From assembly GCA_029779435.1 (NCBI GenBank), contig JAKPAM010000169.1, forward strand, positions 1 through 64,000: DNA of 64,000 bases, given 5' to 3'. The DNA is from Pseudomonadota bacterium (lineage in GTDB: Bacteria > Pseudomonadota > Gammaproteobacteria > Burkholderiales > Burkholderiaceae_E). Both the position numbers and the translations under genes were made by a program. Shown one piece after another: positions 35,632 to 43,507 of the stretch. The notes under the pieces were generated by a model. It ran no database searches, was not told the origin of the DNA, and saw only the letters and a list, made by a program, of their open reading frames with translations. Every line of letters begins with the position of its first letter. Position 1 is the first letter of the stretch.

Positions 35632-36450
35632 ATGACACTTACCCCATTCTCCCGCCTGATCCAGTCGATGACGCTGCAGGGCGATCAGTTCGAGGTCTCG
35701 TTGCCGGCCGACTGGCTGCAGGGCCGCACGGCCTATGGCGGCCTGTCCGCGGCGCTGTGCCTCGAAGCGACGAACCGCCGCTTCACCGGGCTGCCGCCGT
35801 TGCGATCCGCGCAGTTCGCGTTCATCGGGCCTGCCACGGGTACGCTGCGCGTCACGGCCACTACCTTGCGGGCCGGCAAGTCGACGGTCTTCGTCGGCGC
35901 CGATCTCGTGGGCGAGGACGGCCTGGCGACGCGCGCGACGTTTTGCTTTGGCGCGGCCCGCACGGTCGATCACGATCACGTCGACCTGCCGGCGCCGGAT
36001 GCGCCGGCCCCGGACGCGGCGATTCCGGAATTCTTCGGCTGGCCCGACCAGCCGAACTTCATGTGCCATTTCGACGGGAAGCTGGCGGGCGGTGCCAGGC
36101 CGCATACGCCGGGCGCGGATCCGCGAATGCTGGTCTGGCTGCGTCATCGCGACCCCGATGCCGGCAACGGAACCGTGAGCCTGCTGGCCATGGCCGACGC
36201 CTTGCCGCCGGCGGCGTTCATCCTCTTTCGGGAGAACAAGCCGATCAGCACGATGACCTGGGCTATCGATTGCCTGACCCCGGATGGCCAAAGCGCCTCG
36301 CACAGTACCTCGGGCTGGTGGCTGGTCCACTGCGCGGCGGAGACGGCCCGGGCCGGTTATTCCGCCCAGCGCACCACTATCTGGACGCCCGACGGCCAAC
36401 CGGTTCTGATCGCCCGGCAAAACGTCGCGATCTTCGGCAAGCGCGCCTGA
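35632..36450 (+). CDS. acyl-CoA thioesterase family protein (TesB-like double hotdog)
   Basis: 272 aa with two hotdog halves: FEVSLPADWLQGRTAYGGLSAALCLEATNRRFTGLPPLRSAQFAFIGPATGTLRVTATTLRAGKSTVFVGADL and the C-terminal NKPISTMTWAIDCLTPDGQS...WWLVHCAAETARAGYSAQRTTIWTPDGQPVLIARQNVAIFG, which matches the TesB 'S.DhahWfhrp...v...G...r' layout loosely. It should hydrolyse an acyl-CoA. It starts 18 bases after the CoA-transferase gene with its own Shine-Dalgarno site. It could recycle CoA from dead-end intermediates of the pathway. Confidence 0.8.
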   Translation: MTLTPFSRLIQSMTLQGDQFEVSLPADWLQGRTAYGGLSAALCLEATNRRFTGLPPLRSAQFAFIGPATGTLRVTATTLRAGKSTVFVGADLVGEDGLATRATFCFGAARTVDHDHVDLPAPDAPAPDAAIPEFFGWPDQPNFMCHFDGKLAGGARPHTPGADPRMLVWLRHRDPDAGNGTVSLLAMADALPPAAFILFRENKPISTMTWAIDCLTPDGQSASHSTSGWWLVHCAAETARAGYSAQRTTIWTPDGQPVLIARQNVAIFGKRA

Positions 36451-36656
36451 CGCGGTCTCCGGCCGGTCTCGCCGGCGGAAATCGGCGCCCCCCATCCGAA
36501 TCCCCGAACGGCCGGCCCCGGCTCGAGCGCGGCCGGCCCTGCGCCAGCAGACGGGTCTCTTTGACTTGCCTGGAACCGCGCCTCATCATCGACGGTTCCG
36601 CCGACTTTGCTCGGACGATTTGCGACTTTCGTGGACAACTCTGGAGACCCCGGCCG

Positions 36657-37451
36657 ATGCCCTCGCCATCCGCTTCCCCCACCGATGCCGCGCTGTACGA
36701 CGTGCGCCGCGGCGCCGCCTGGATCACGTTGAACCGCCCGGACAACCGCAATGCGTTGTCGGTCGACCTGGTCAACGCGATGTACGACCATCTGCAGACC
36801 GCGAACGACGATCCGGCCGCGCGCTGCATCGTCATCACCGGCACCGGCCCGGCGTTCTGCGCCGGCGCGGATCTGAAGCGTCCGCCCGGCCAGGCCACCG
36901 ACGGCGAACGCGCGGTGCCTTATCCCGATCTGCTCAAGCGCATCATCGACAGCCCCAAGCCGGTGATCGCCGCCGTCAACGGCGCGGCGTTCGCGGGCGG
37001 CCTCGGCCTGGTCGGCGCGGCCGACATCGTCATCACGGCGGCCGACGTGGCGTACAGCTTTTCCGAAGTCCGGATCGGCGTGATCCCGGCGATCATCGCG
37101 ATGGTCTGCGTACCCAAGCTGGGCACGCACCACGCGACGCGGCTGTTCGTCACCGGGGAACGCTTCGACGGCGAGCGCGCCGTGCAGATGGGGCTCGCGC
37201 ATCGCGCGGTACCGGGCGAGAAACTCGCCGAGGCGGTACAGGAAGAGATCGACATGATCGCGCTCGGTGGGCCGATCGCCGTCGTCGAGTGCAAGAAGCT
37301 GGCCCGCCGCGCCGCGCAACTACCGCTGGAAGAAGGGCTGGCCGAGATGGCCGTCTGGAGCCGCCGGATGTTCACGTCGGCCGAAGGGGCCGAAGGGATG
37401 GCGGCGTTCCGCGAGAAGCGCAAGCCGTCGTGGGTGACGGACTCGCGCTGA
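36657..37451 (+). CDS. enoyl-CoA hydratase/isomerase, methylglutaconyl-CoA-hydratase-like
   Basis: 264-aa crotonase fold. The oxyanion-hole segments are GTGPAFCAGADLKRP and AAVNGAAFAGGLGLVGAAD. Only the second catalytic glutamate is present (YSFSEVRIGVIPAIIA); the first is glycine (GGLGL instead of GGCEL). This single-glutamate pattern with 'SEVRIGVIPA' is typical of LiuC/AtuE-type glutaconyl-CoA hydratases, which hydrate branched or conjugated enoyl-CoAs. It follows the thioesterase gene after 206 bases. It may end the pathway that the CoA-transferase starts. Confidence 0.88.
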   Translation: MPSPSASPTDAALYDVRRGAAWITLNRPDNRNALSVDLVNAMYDHLQTANDDPAARCIVITGTGPAFCAGADLKRPPGQATDGERAVPYPDLLKRIIDSPKPVIAAVNGAAFAGGLGLVGAADIVITAADVAYSFSEVRIGVIPAIIAMVCVPKLGTHHATRLFVTGERFDGERAVQMGLAHRAVPGEKLAEAVQEEIDMIALGGPIAVVECKKLARRAAQLPLEEGLAEMAVWSRRMFTSAEGAEGMAAFREKRKPSWVTDSR

Positions 37452-37536
37452 CGGCGGCGGCCGACGGCTGAACTACACGACGCGGGGCAAGTGGGCGTTA
37501 TACGCGACCAGTCTTTTCTCATCCCAGGTTCGCGAG

Positions 37537-37608
37537 TTGACATCCTTCCCTTCCTCTCACTGACACTCGTCGCCCGGTGGGCGCAAAGGAAGGCGATTCC
37601 TACCGTGT
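37537..37608 (-). ncRNA. candidate 3' end of tnpB-associated omega RNA / element right end
   Basis: On the minus strand, directly after the tnpB stop, a GC-rich region with paired CGCCC/GGGCG blocks ends in GGAAGGGAAGGATGTCAA. In IS200/IS605 elements the tnpB 3' region carries the omega RNA scaffold, and many right ends finish AGGATGTCAA. The terminus is proposed at 37537. This is judged by resemblance only. Confidence 0.4.
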
Positions 37609-38823
37609 TCAGCCCGTCAGGGCCAACTCACCTCGGTGGGTTCCTGCTGCTGGCGGCCCTACTGCACCACTCACTTCACAGGCGATCCGGGCGAGCCCCG
37701 CCCTTCGTATGTTGATCGCGCCGACCACATCGGCGTGTTCCTCGAATCCACAGTCCACGCACGCGAACCGCGCCTGCGTCGGGCGATTGTCCGCCGACAC
37801 ATGGCCGCAGCTCGGACAGGTCCGACTGGTGTTGCGCGGCGGCACGACGATGAGCAACCCTCCATTCCAGGCCAGCTTGTAGTCGAGTTGCCGTCGGAAC
37901 TCGAACCAGCCCTGATCGAGAATGGCCTTGTTCAGGCCAGACTTGGCCCTGACGTTTCGCCCCGCCTTGCAGGCATCGCCTTTGGCCGACTTGCTCATGT
38001 TGCGCACCTGCAAGTCCTCGATCACGACCATCGCGTGGTTTTGGCTGATGGTGGTCGTGGCTTTGTGCAGGTAATCGCGTCGGGCATGGCCGATACGCGC
38101 ATGGATGCGCTGGATCCGGGCCTTGGCCTTGTTCCAGTTGCGGCTGAACTTCGTCTTGCGGCTCATCGTTCGCTGCGCGCGGCGCAAGCGGGCCTCGTGC
38201 TTCTTGAAGCTGGACAACGGGATCAAGTAGCTGCCGTCGCTCATCGTGGCGAAGCGGGCAATGCCCAGGTCGATACCGATCGCGCCGCTCGCCGACGGGA
38301 CCGACTGCTCGACCTCCCGGGCGGTCTGGATCGACACGAACCACTTGCCGCACGACGCGCTGACGGTGACGTTGCGCACCTGGCCCAGCGCCTGGCGGCT
38401 GTTGCGATAGCGAAGCCAACCGAGCTTGGGCAGGAACAGCCGGCTGTTGACCTGATCGAGCTTGATCTGCTTCGGATCGGGATAGCGGAAACGGTCGTGG
38501 CCTCCCTTCTTGCGAAAGCGCGGGAACGCGGCGCGCTTGTCGAAGAAGTGCTTGTACGCGCGATCCAGATCCTTGAGCGCATGCTGCAACGGATGGACTG
38601 GCGACTCCTTCAGCCACGGTGTTTCAGGGTCATTGCGCCAGTGTGTCAGCCGCTTGGCCATCGCGACGTAGCCGATGAACGGGTCGCCTGCTTCATAGTT
38701 GGCCTTTTGCAAAGCCAGGGCCTTGTTGAAGACGAACCGGCACGAGCCGGCAAAGCGCGACATTCGGCGTGCCTGCTGGCCGCTGGGCATCAGTTCGTAC
38801 TTGAAGGCTTGCAGGCGCTGCAT
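37609..38823 (-). CDS. tnpB: TnpB, RNA-guided nuclease of a solo IS200/IS605-type element
   Basis: 404 aa. N-terminal OrfB_IS605 region (QRLQAFKYELMPSGQQARRMSRFAGSCRFVFNKALALQ), RuvC-like residues D185 (IGIDLGIARFA), E269 (VVIEDLQV) and D365 (HADVVGAINI), and a zinc ribbon C336/C339/C355/C358 (CPSCGH...CVDCGF). All catalytic and metal residues are present, so it may be an active nuclease. No tnpA is adjacent, so mobilisation would need one in trans. ATG 38823 (MQRLQAFKYEL) is the family start; the frame extends to 38880 without homology. It separates the CoA-transferase gene run from the second ABC operon. Confidence 0.92.
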   Translation of the reverse strand: MQRLQAFKYELMPSGQQARRMSRFAGSCRFVFNKALALQKANYEAGDPFIGYVAMAKRLTHWRNDPETPWLKESPVHPLQHALKDLDRAYKHFFDKRAAFPRFRKKGGHDRFRYPDPKQIKLDQVNSRLFLPKLGWLRYRNSRQALGQVRNVTVSASCGKWFVSIQTAREVEQSVPSASGAIGIDLGIARFATMSDGSYLIPLSSFKKHEARLRRAQRTMSRKTKFSRNWNKAKARIQRIHARIGHARRDYLHKATTTISQNHAMVVIEDLQVRNMSKSAKGDACKAGRNVRAKSGLNKAILDQGWFEFRRQLDYKLAWNGGLLIVVPPRNTSRTCPSCGHVSADNRPTQARFACVDCGFEEHADVVGAINIRRAGLARIACEVSGAVGPPAAGTHRGELALTG

Positions 38824-39088
38824 AGCGAAGGGAATCTGAAGGGGTGAAATCGTTCGCGCGAAAACCACAATAGCTGTCATTATATACAGTCAAACACTCG
38901 CACCCGGCGCGACCGTAGGGCCTATTGCTTAGTCCTGATGGGGCATCTGCGCAGTGAAGCCATCACCATCATTCGGCGACACGGCAGCAACGACGTGGGC
39001 CGAGTGCATCACGACACGGATGACGGCATCGAGCCAGCATCCGTGACCCACTATCCTTCCTCGGCCTGAACGCCGAGGTTCGACGCGC
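38824..39088. other. non-coding stretch upstream of tnpB with a hairpin
   Basis: AT-rich sequence at 38868-38890 (TATAATG on the minus strand) may hold the tnpB promoter or left end. A perfect stem CCTCGGC/GCCGAGG with a six-base loop lies at 39059-39078, immediately before an epimerase gene remnant, and resembles an IS200/IS605 subterminal hairpin. Open frames in between (for example 38929-39153 minus) are not convincing. Confidence 0.45.
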
Positions 39089-39241
39089 TGCCCGATCAAG
39101 GAGTTGCTGCCCCGATACGCGCAGGACAATCTGTTCGACTCGACCAGATTCAAGCACCGGTTCCCGGCCTTCCAGGTGACCGGATACCGGGAAGGGCTCG
39201 ATCGGATTCGTCGAGAGCCGGCCGCCGCGACGCGTAGTTGA
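39080..39241 (+). pseudogene. C-terminal remnant of an NAD-dependent epimerase/dehydratase-type gene
   Basis: One frame reads CPIKELLPRYAQDNLFDSTRFKHRFPAFQVTGYREGLDRIRRE and stops at 39239-39241. 'LFDSTRFKHRFPAFQVTGYREGL' is the usual tail of extended SDR epimerases, in which a final helix follows the substrate domain. There is no start or Rossmann motif upstream. The remnant begins one base after the hairpin at 39059-39078, so the 5' part was probably lost with an insertion or deletion there. Confidence 0.6.
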
Positions 39242-39265
39242 GCCCTCGTTCACCGCCTCTGCCCC

Positions 39266-39291
39266 CGGGCCGAAGCGCAAACCTCTCTCTT
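39266..39291 (+). repeat. degenerate third copy of the 32-bp repeat
   Basis: Matches the inner 26 bases of the repeat at 43475-43506 at 21 of 26 positions by hand count, in the same orientation. It lies about 25 bases after the stop codon of the epimerase remnant, again downstream of a gene end. Confidence 0.45.
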
Positions 39292-39534
39292 CGGACGAAC
39301 CGATTCCGGCGCCTGGGGTGCCGGCGGCGATTGCGGTACGATGGCGCCGGCCGATGGCATGGCCCGCCGCGTGCGAAGCGCCCGCTCGATGGCCGTTCCG
39401 GGCTTCGGACACTCGCCGCGCTTCGATCGGCCCCGGCTCGTGGTCATGGCCGGGATCAAGCCGATCCCGGGCGCCGCCGATGCCCTGCGCCGCGGATTCC
39501 CCGCTCCCCCGGACTCATGATGAAGGAGAGACCG

Positions 39535-40734
39535 ATGATCCGGCTCACGACGACACTTGCCCCGATGATCCGAATGGCGACGCTGGCGACGGTACCTGCC
39601 TTGGCGGCGATCGCGCTGCCCGCGCACGCCCAGGACGCGCAGGGCAAGCTCAAGGTGGGGTTGATGCTGCCGTACTCGGGCACTTATGCCGCGCTGGGCA
39701 CGGCGATCGAGAACGGCTTTCGCCTTTACGTCGACGAGCAGGGCGGCAAGCTGGCCGGCCGCGAGATCGCGTTCTTCAAGATCGACGACGAATCGGAGCC
39801 CGCCAAGGGCACCGAGAACGTCAACAAGCTGATCCGCCGCGACAACGTCGACGTGCTGGTCGGCTCGGTGCACAGCGGCGTCGCGATGGCGATGGCCCGC
39901 GCCGCGCGCGAAAGCGGCACGCTGATGATCGTGCCCAACGCCGGCGCCGACGCCATCACCGGCCCGATGTGCGCGCCGAACGTCTTCCGCAGCTCGTTCT
40001 CGAACTGGCAGCCCGCGTACGCGATGGGGCGGGTGGCCGGCGAGCAGGAGAAAAAGAAGAAAGCGATGACGATCACCTGGAAGTACGCGGCCGGCGAGGA
40101 AGCGGCCAACGGCTTCAAGGAAGGCTTCGAGAAGACCGGCGGACAGGTGATCCGGCAACTGACGCTGCCGTTCCCCAACGTCGAGTTCCAGGCGCTGCTG
40201 ACCGAGATCGCGGCAGCCAAGCCCGACGCGGTGTTCGCGTTCTTCGCAGGTGGAGGCGCCGTCAAGTTCGTCAAGGACTATGCGGCGGCGGGCCTGAACA
40301 AGTCGATCCCTCTTTACGGGCCGGGCTTCCTGACCGACGGTACGCTGGAGGCCCAGGGCGAATCGGCGCAGGGCATGCTGACCACGCTGCACTATGCCGA
40401 CAGCCTGAACACGCCGCGCGACCGGGCGTTCCGCCTCGCTTATGCGAAGGCCTACAAGATGCAGCCCGACGTCTACGCGGTGCAGGGTTATGACGCCGCG
40501 CAGATGCTGGCGGCCGGCCTGGCCGCCGTCAACGGGGATGTCGGCAGGAAAGCCGAGCTGAACGCGGCGATCGAGAAAGCCCGCATCGACAGCCCGCGCG
40601 GCCCGTTCACGCTGTCGCGCGCGCACAACCCGGTGCAGGACTTCTACCTGCGGCGCGTCGAGGGCAACGAGAACAGGATGATCGGTGTGGCGTCCAAGGC
40701 GCTGGCCGACCCGGGGCGCGGCTGCAAGCTCTGA
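39535..40734 (+). CDS. ABC transporter substrate-binding protein (LivK type)
   Basis: 399 aa with a signal peptide (MATLATVPALAAIALPAHAQ) and a type-1 periplasmic-binding fold: KLKVGLMLPYSGTYAALGTAIENGFRLYVDEQGGKLAGREIAFFKIDDESEPAKGTENVNKLIRRDNVDVLVGSVHSGVAMAMARAARESGTLMIVPNAGAD. The set resembles receptors for aromatic or branched acids rather than leucine itself, but the ligand is unknown. ATG 39535 follows AAGGAGAG. First gene of the K-H-M-G-F operon. Confidence 0.92.
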   Translation: MIRLTTTLAPMIRMATLATVPALAAIALPAHAQDAQGKLKVGLMLPYSGTYAALGTAIENGFRLYVDEQGGKLAGREIAFFKIDDESEPAKGTENVNKLIRRDNVDVLVGSVHSGVAMAMARAARESGTLMIVPNAGADAITGPMCAPNVFRSSFSNWQPAYAMGRVAGEQEKKKKAMTITWKYAAGEEAANGFKEGFEKTGGQVIRQLTLPFPNVEFQALLTEIAAAKPDAVFAFFAGGGAVKFVKDYAAAGLNKSIPLYGPGFLTDGTLEAQGESAQGMLTTLHYADSLNTPRDRAFRLAYAKAYKMQPDVYAVQGYDAAQMLAAGLAAVNGDVGRKAELNAAIEKARIDSPRGPFTLSRAHNPVQDFYLRRVEGNENRMIGVASKALADPGRGCKL

Positions 40735-40755
40735 TCGGCGCGAAAACGAAGCAAC

Positions 40756-41628
40756 GTGGATCTCTCGACGTTTCTCGTGCAATGCCTGAACGCATTGCAG
40801 TACGGACTGCTGCTGTTCCTGCTGTCGTCGGGGCTGACGCTGATCTTCGGGATCATGGGCGTGATCAACCTCGCCCACGGCAGCTTCTACATGATCGGCG
40901 CCTATCTGGCGTTCTCGCTGAGCCCGCTGTTCGGCGGGCATTTCCTGCTGATGCTGTTGTGCGGCGTGGCGCTGGCCGCGGCATTCGGCTACCTGCTCGA
41001 ATGGCTGTTCTTCAGCTACCTGTACCAGCGCGAGCACCTGCAGCAGGTGTTGATGACCTATGGGCTGATCCTGGTGTTCGAGGAGCTGCGCTCGATCCTG
41101 GTCGGCAACGACGTGCACGGCGTGCCGCTGCCCGATTGGCTGTCGGGCAGCTTCGCGCTCGGCGACCTGATGCAGTACCCGTGGTACCGGTTGTTCGCGT
41201 CGGCGGCCTGCCTCGTGCTGGCGCTCGGCATGTATGTCGTCGTCCATCGCACGCGGCTGGGGATGATGATCCGCGCCGGCGCCAGCAATCGCGACATGGC
41301 CCGCGGCCTGGGCATCGATATCCGCCGGCTGTACCGGATCGTGTTCGCGGCCGGCGTGGCGCTGGCGGCGCTCGCGGGCATGATCGCCGCGCCGATGTCG
41401 TCGGTCTATCCGAACATGGGCGCCAGCGTGCTGATCATCTGCTTCGTCGTCGTCGTCATCGGTGGCATCGGGTCGATCACCGGCGCGCTGATCGCGTCGC
41501 TGCTCGTGGGACTGGTCGATACGTTCGGCAAGGTGCTGTTCGCCGAGCTTAGCGGCATCGGCATCTACCTGCTGATGGCGATCGTGCTGATCTGGCGGCC
41601 CGAGGGGCTGCTGGGGAGGCGCACGTGA
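40756..41628 (+). CDS. livH: branched-chain-type ABC permease LivH
   Basis: 290-aa inner-membrane protein with about eight helices and the LivH signatures LSSGLTLIFGIMGVINLAHGSFYMIGAYLAF and GIDIRRLYRIVFAAGVALAALAGMIAAPMSSVYPNMGASVLIICFVVVVIGGIGSITGALIASLLVGLVDTFGK. GTG start 21 bases after the receptor gene. Its TGA overlaps the GTG of the LivM gene. Confidence 0.92.
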   Translation: MDLSTFLVQCLNALQYGLLLFLLSSGLTLIFGIMGVINLAHGSFYMIGAYLAFSLSPLFGGHFLLMLLCGVALAAAFGYLLEWLFFSYLYQREHLQQVLMTYGLILVFEELRSILVGNDVHGVPLPDWLSGSFALGDLMQYPWYRLFASAACLVLALGMYVVVHRTRLGMMIRAGASNRDMARGLGIDIRRLYRIVFAAGVALAALAGMIAAPMSSVYPNMGASVLIICFVVVVIGGIGSITGALIASLLVGLVDTFGKVLFAELSGIGIYLLMAIVLIWRPEGLLGRRT

Positions 41629-42659
41629 ACGCTTCGCGACGCGGCACGACGTCCGGCACGGGCACCGCAACGAACATGAATGCCGAGGCCGACACCGGCG
41701 CACGGCGATCCGCCCCGCGCGCCAGCCGGGCCGGTGTCATCGCGCTGGCCGTCGCCGTGGGCATGGCGGTCGCCGGCCCCTGGTTCGGCCCGTTCGCGGC
41801 CGACCTCGCCGTCAAGATGATGATCCTGTCGATCTTCGCGCTGAGCCTGCAACTGCTGGTCGGGTTGACCGGACTGGTCAGCCTCGGCCACGCCGCGTTC
41901 CTGGGGATCGGCGCCTATGCGGCGGCCCGCCTGTCGCTGGCCGACGGCGAGGCGTCGATCCCGACGCTGATGGGCGCGGCGGTCGGCGCGGCGGCGCTGG
42001 CCGCGCTGGTGATCGGCGCGCTGAGCCTGCGCGCGCGCGGCGTGTATTTCATCATGGTGACGCTGGCGTTCGCGCAGATGGCGTTCTTCATCGTGCACGA
42101 CACGCCGGTCGGCGGGGGCAGTGACGGTCTGTACCTGTACAACCGCCCGTCGTGGGGGCCGATCGACATGGAGAACCGCCTGCACGGCTACTACCTCGTG
42201 CTGGCCTCGCTGGTAATCGCTTACGCGCTGCTGGCGCTGATCGAGCGATCGCGCTTCGGCGCCGCGCTGGCCGGCATCCGCGTCAACGAGCAGCGGATGC
42301 GTGCCGCCGGTTTCGGCACGTACGGCTACAAGCTGGCCGCCTTCGTCATCGCCGGCGGGCTGGCAGGACTGGCGGGCTTCCTGATCGCGTCACGCGACGC
42401 GGCCGTCAACCCCGAGCTGCTGTCGTGGCACGTGTCGGGCGAGGTGCTATTGATGGTGATCCTCGGCGGCATCGGCCCCTGGCATGGCGCGGTCATCGGC
42501 GCGGTGGCGTTCACGCTGCTCAAGGAGCTGTTCGGCACGCACGCGCTGATCGGTCCGCTGGCCGACCACTGGCAGTTGCCGATGGGGCTGACGATCATCC
42601 TCGTCGTCGCGCTGCTGCCGCGCGGGCTGGTCGGGCTCGCCGCCAGGACGCCCCGATGA
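41625..42659 (+). CDS. livM: branched-chain-type ABC permease LivM
   Basis: 344-aa inner-membrane protein with LivM motifs: LQLLVGLTGLVSLGHAAFLGIGAYAAA, RGVYFIMVTLAFAQMAFFIVHDTPVGGGSDGLYLYNRP, FGTYGYKLAAFVIAGGLAGLAGFLIA, ILGGIGPWHGAVIGAVAFTLLKE. The GTG start overlaps the LivH stop (GTGA) and its own stop overlaps the LivG start (ATGA), showing tight translational coupling. Confidence 0.92.
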   Translation: MNASRRGTTSGTGTATNMNAEADTGARRSAPRASRAGVIALAVAVGMAVAGPWFGPFAADLAVKMMILSIFALSLQLLVGLTGLVSLGHAAFLGIGAYAAARLSLADGEASIPTLMGAAVGAAALAALVIGALSLRARGVYFIMVTLAFAQMAFFIVHDTPVGGGSDGLYLYNRPSWGPIDMENRLHGYYLVLASLVIAYALLALIERSRFGAALAGIRVNEQRMRAAGFGTYGYKLAAFVIAGGLAGLAGFLIASRDAAVNPELLSWHVSGEVLLMVILGGIGPWHGAVIGAVAFTLLKELFGTHALIGPLADHWQLPMGLTIILVVALLPRGLVGLAARTPR

Positions 42660-43477
42660 CCACGAGCCGAAGCACGGACCTCGTGCGGGGCGTTCCCGCC
42701 TTCAGGCGGCCGGAGCGACTCACGGTGATGCTTCGTGCCGAGAACCTGACGCGCCGCTTCGGCGGACTGATCGCCGTCGACAGCGTCTCCCTGACGCTGT
42801 ATCCGGGCGAGGTCCATGCGGTGATCGGCACGAACGGCGCCGGCAAATCGACGCTGATCAACCTGCTGTCCGGCGAGATCGCGCCCACGTCGGGCACGAT
42901 CCACCTGGGCGATACCGAGCTGACGCACTGGCCGCAACCGCGCCGCGCGCGCGCCGGCATCGGCCGCAGCTACCAGCGCACGACGATCTTCCCCGAGTTC
43001 AGCGTCCACGAGAACGTCCGCCTCGCGGCGCAGGCCAGCGCACCGAAACCATGGGCGATCTGGTCGTCGGCCCGGCGCTGCGCGACCAGCAACGAGCGCG
43101 CCGACGAAGCGTTGGCGGCGGCCGGGCTGCGCGACGAATCGTCGCGAACCGCCGGCACGCTGAGCCATGGCGCCAAGCGCCAGCTCGAAATCGCGATCTG
43201 CCTGGCCACACGGCCCGGCGTGCTGCTGCTCGACGAACCGCTGGCGGGCATGGGCGCCGAAGAGACCGACCGCATGCTGGCCCTGCTCGCTCGGCTGAAG
43301 ACCGATCACGCGATCCTGCTGGTCGAGCACGACATGGACGCGGTATTCCGCATCGCCGACCGGATGACGGTGATGGTCAACGGCCGTGTGCTGGCCACCG
43401 GTTCGCCCGAGCAGATCCGCGCCGATCCCGACGTGCAGGCCGCTTACCTCGGGCATCATGGCGATGAACGGGATTGA
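42656..43477 (+). CDS. livG: branched-chain-type ABC ATP-binding protein LivG
   Basis: 273 aa. Walker A GTNGAGKST, signature LSHGAKRQLEIAICLA, Walker B VLLLDEPLAGMGAEE, H-loop LLVEHDMDAVFRIADRMTVMVNG. The start overlaps the LivM stop; an internal ATG (42728, MLRAENLTRRFGG) would give the usual family N-terminus and may be the real one. Its TGA stop is the first codon-sized part of the 32-bp repeat that separates it from livF. Confidence 0.92.
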   Translation: MTTSRSTDLVRGVPAFRRPERLTVMLRAENLTRRFGGLIAVDSVSLTLYPGEVHAVIGTNGAGKSTLINLLSGEIAPTSGTIHLGDTELTHWPQPRRARAGIGRSYQRTTIFPEFSVHENVRLAAQASAPKPWAIWSSARRCATSNERADEALAAAGLRDESSRTAGTLSHGAKRQLEIAICLATRPGVLLLDEPLAGMGAEETDRMLALLARLKTDHAILLVEHDMDAVFRIADRMTVMVNGRVLATGSPEQIRADPDVQAAYLGHHGDERD

Positions 43478-43506
43478 CCACGGGCCAAAGCGCAAGCCTC
43501 GTCCTT
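43475..43506 (+). repeat. 32-bp repeat, copy 2
   Basis: Exact inverted match of 30119-30150. It starts at the TGA of livG and ends one base before the ATG of livF, filling the 30-base gap. It therefore also replaces the position where a livF Shine-Dalgarno site would be expected; none is seen. Confidence 0.9.
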
Positions 43507-43507
43507 T

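Noticed and set aside
36293-36310. GGCCAAAGCGCCTCG in the thioesterase gene as another copy of the 32-bp repeat
   Set aside because: Only a short core matches, it is inside a conserved coding region, and the similarity is within chance for this composition.
38929-39153. Possible small gene on the minus strand between tnpB and the ABC operon
   Set aside because: It runs antisense over the epimerase remnant and the hairpin and has no recognisable domain or ribosome-binding site.
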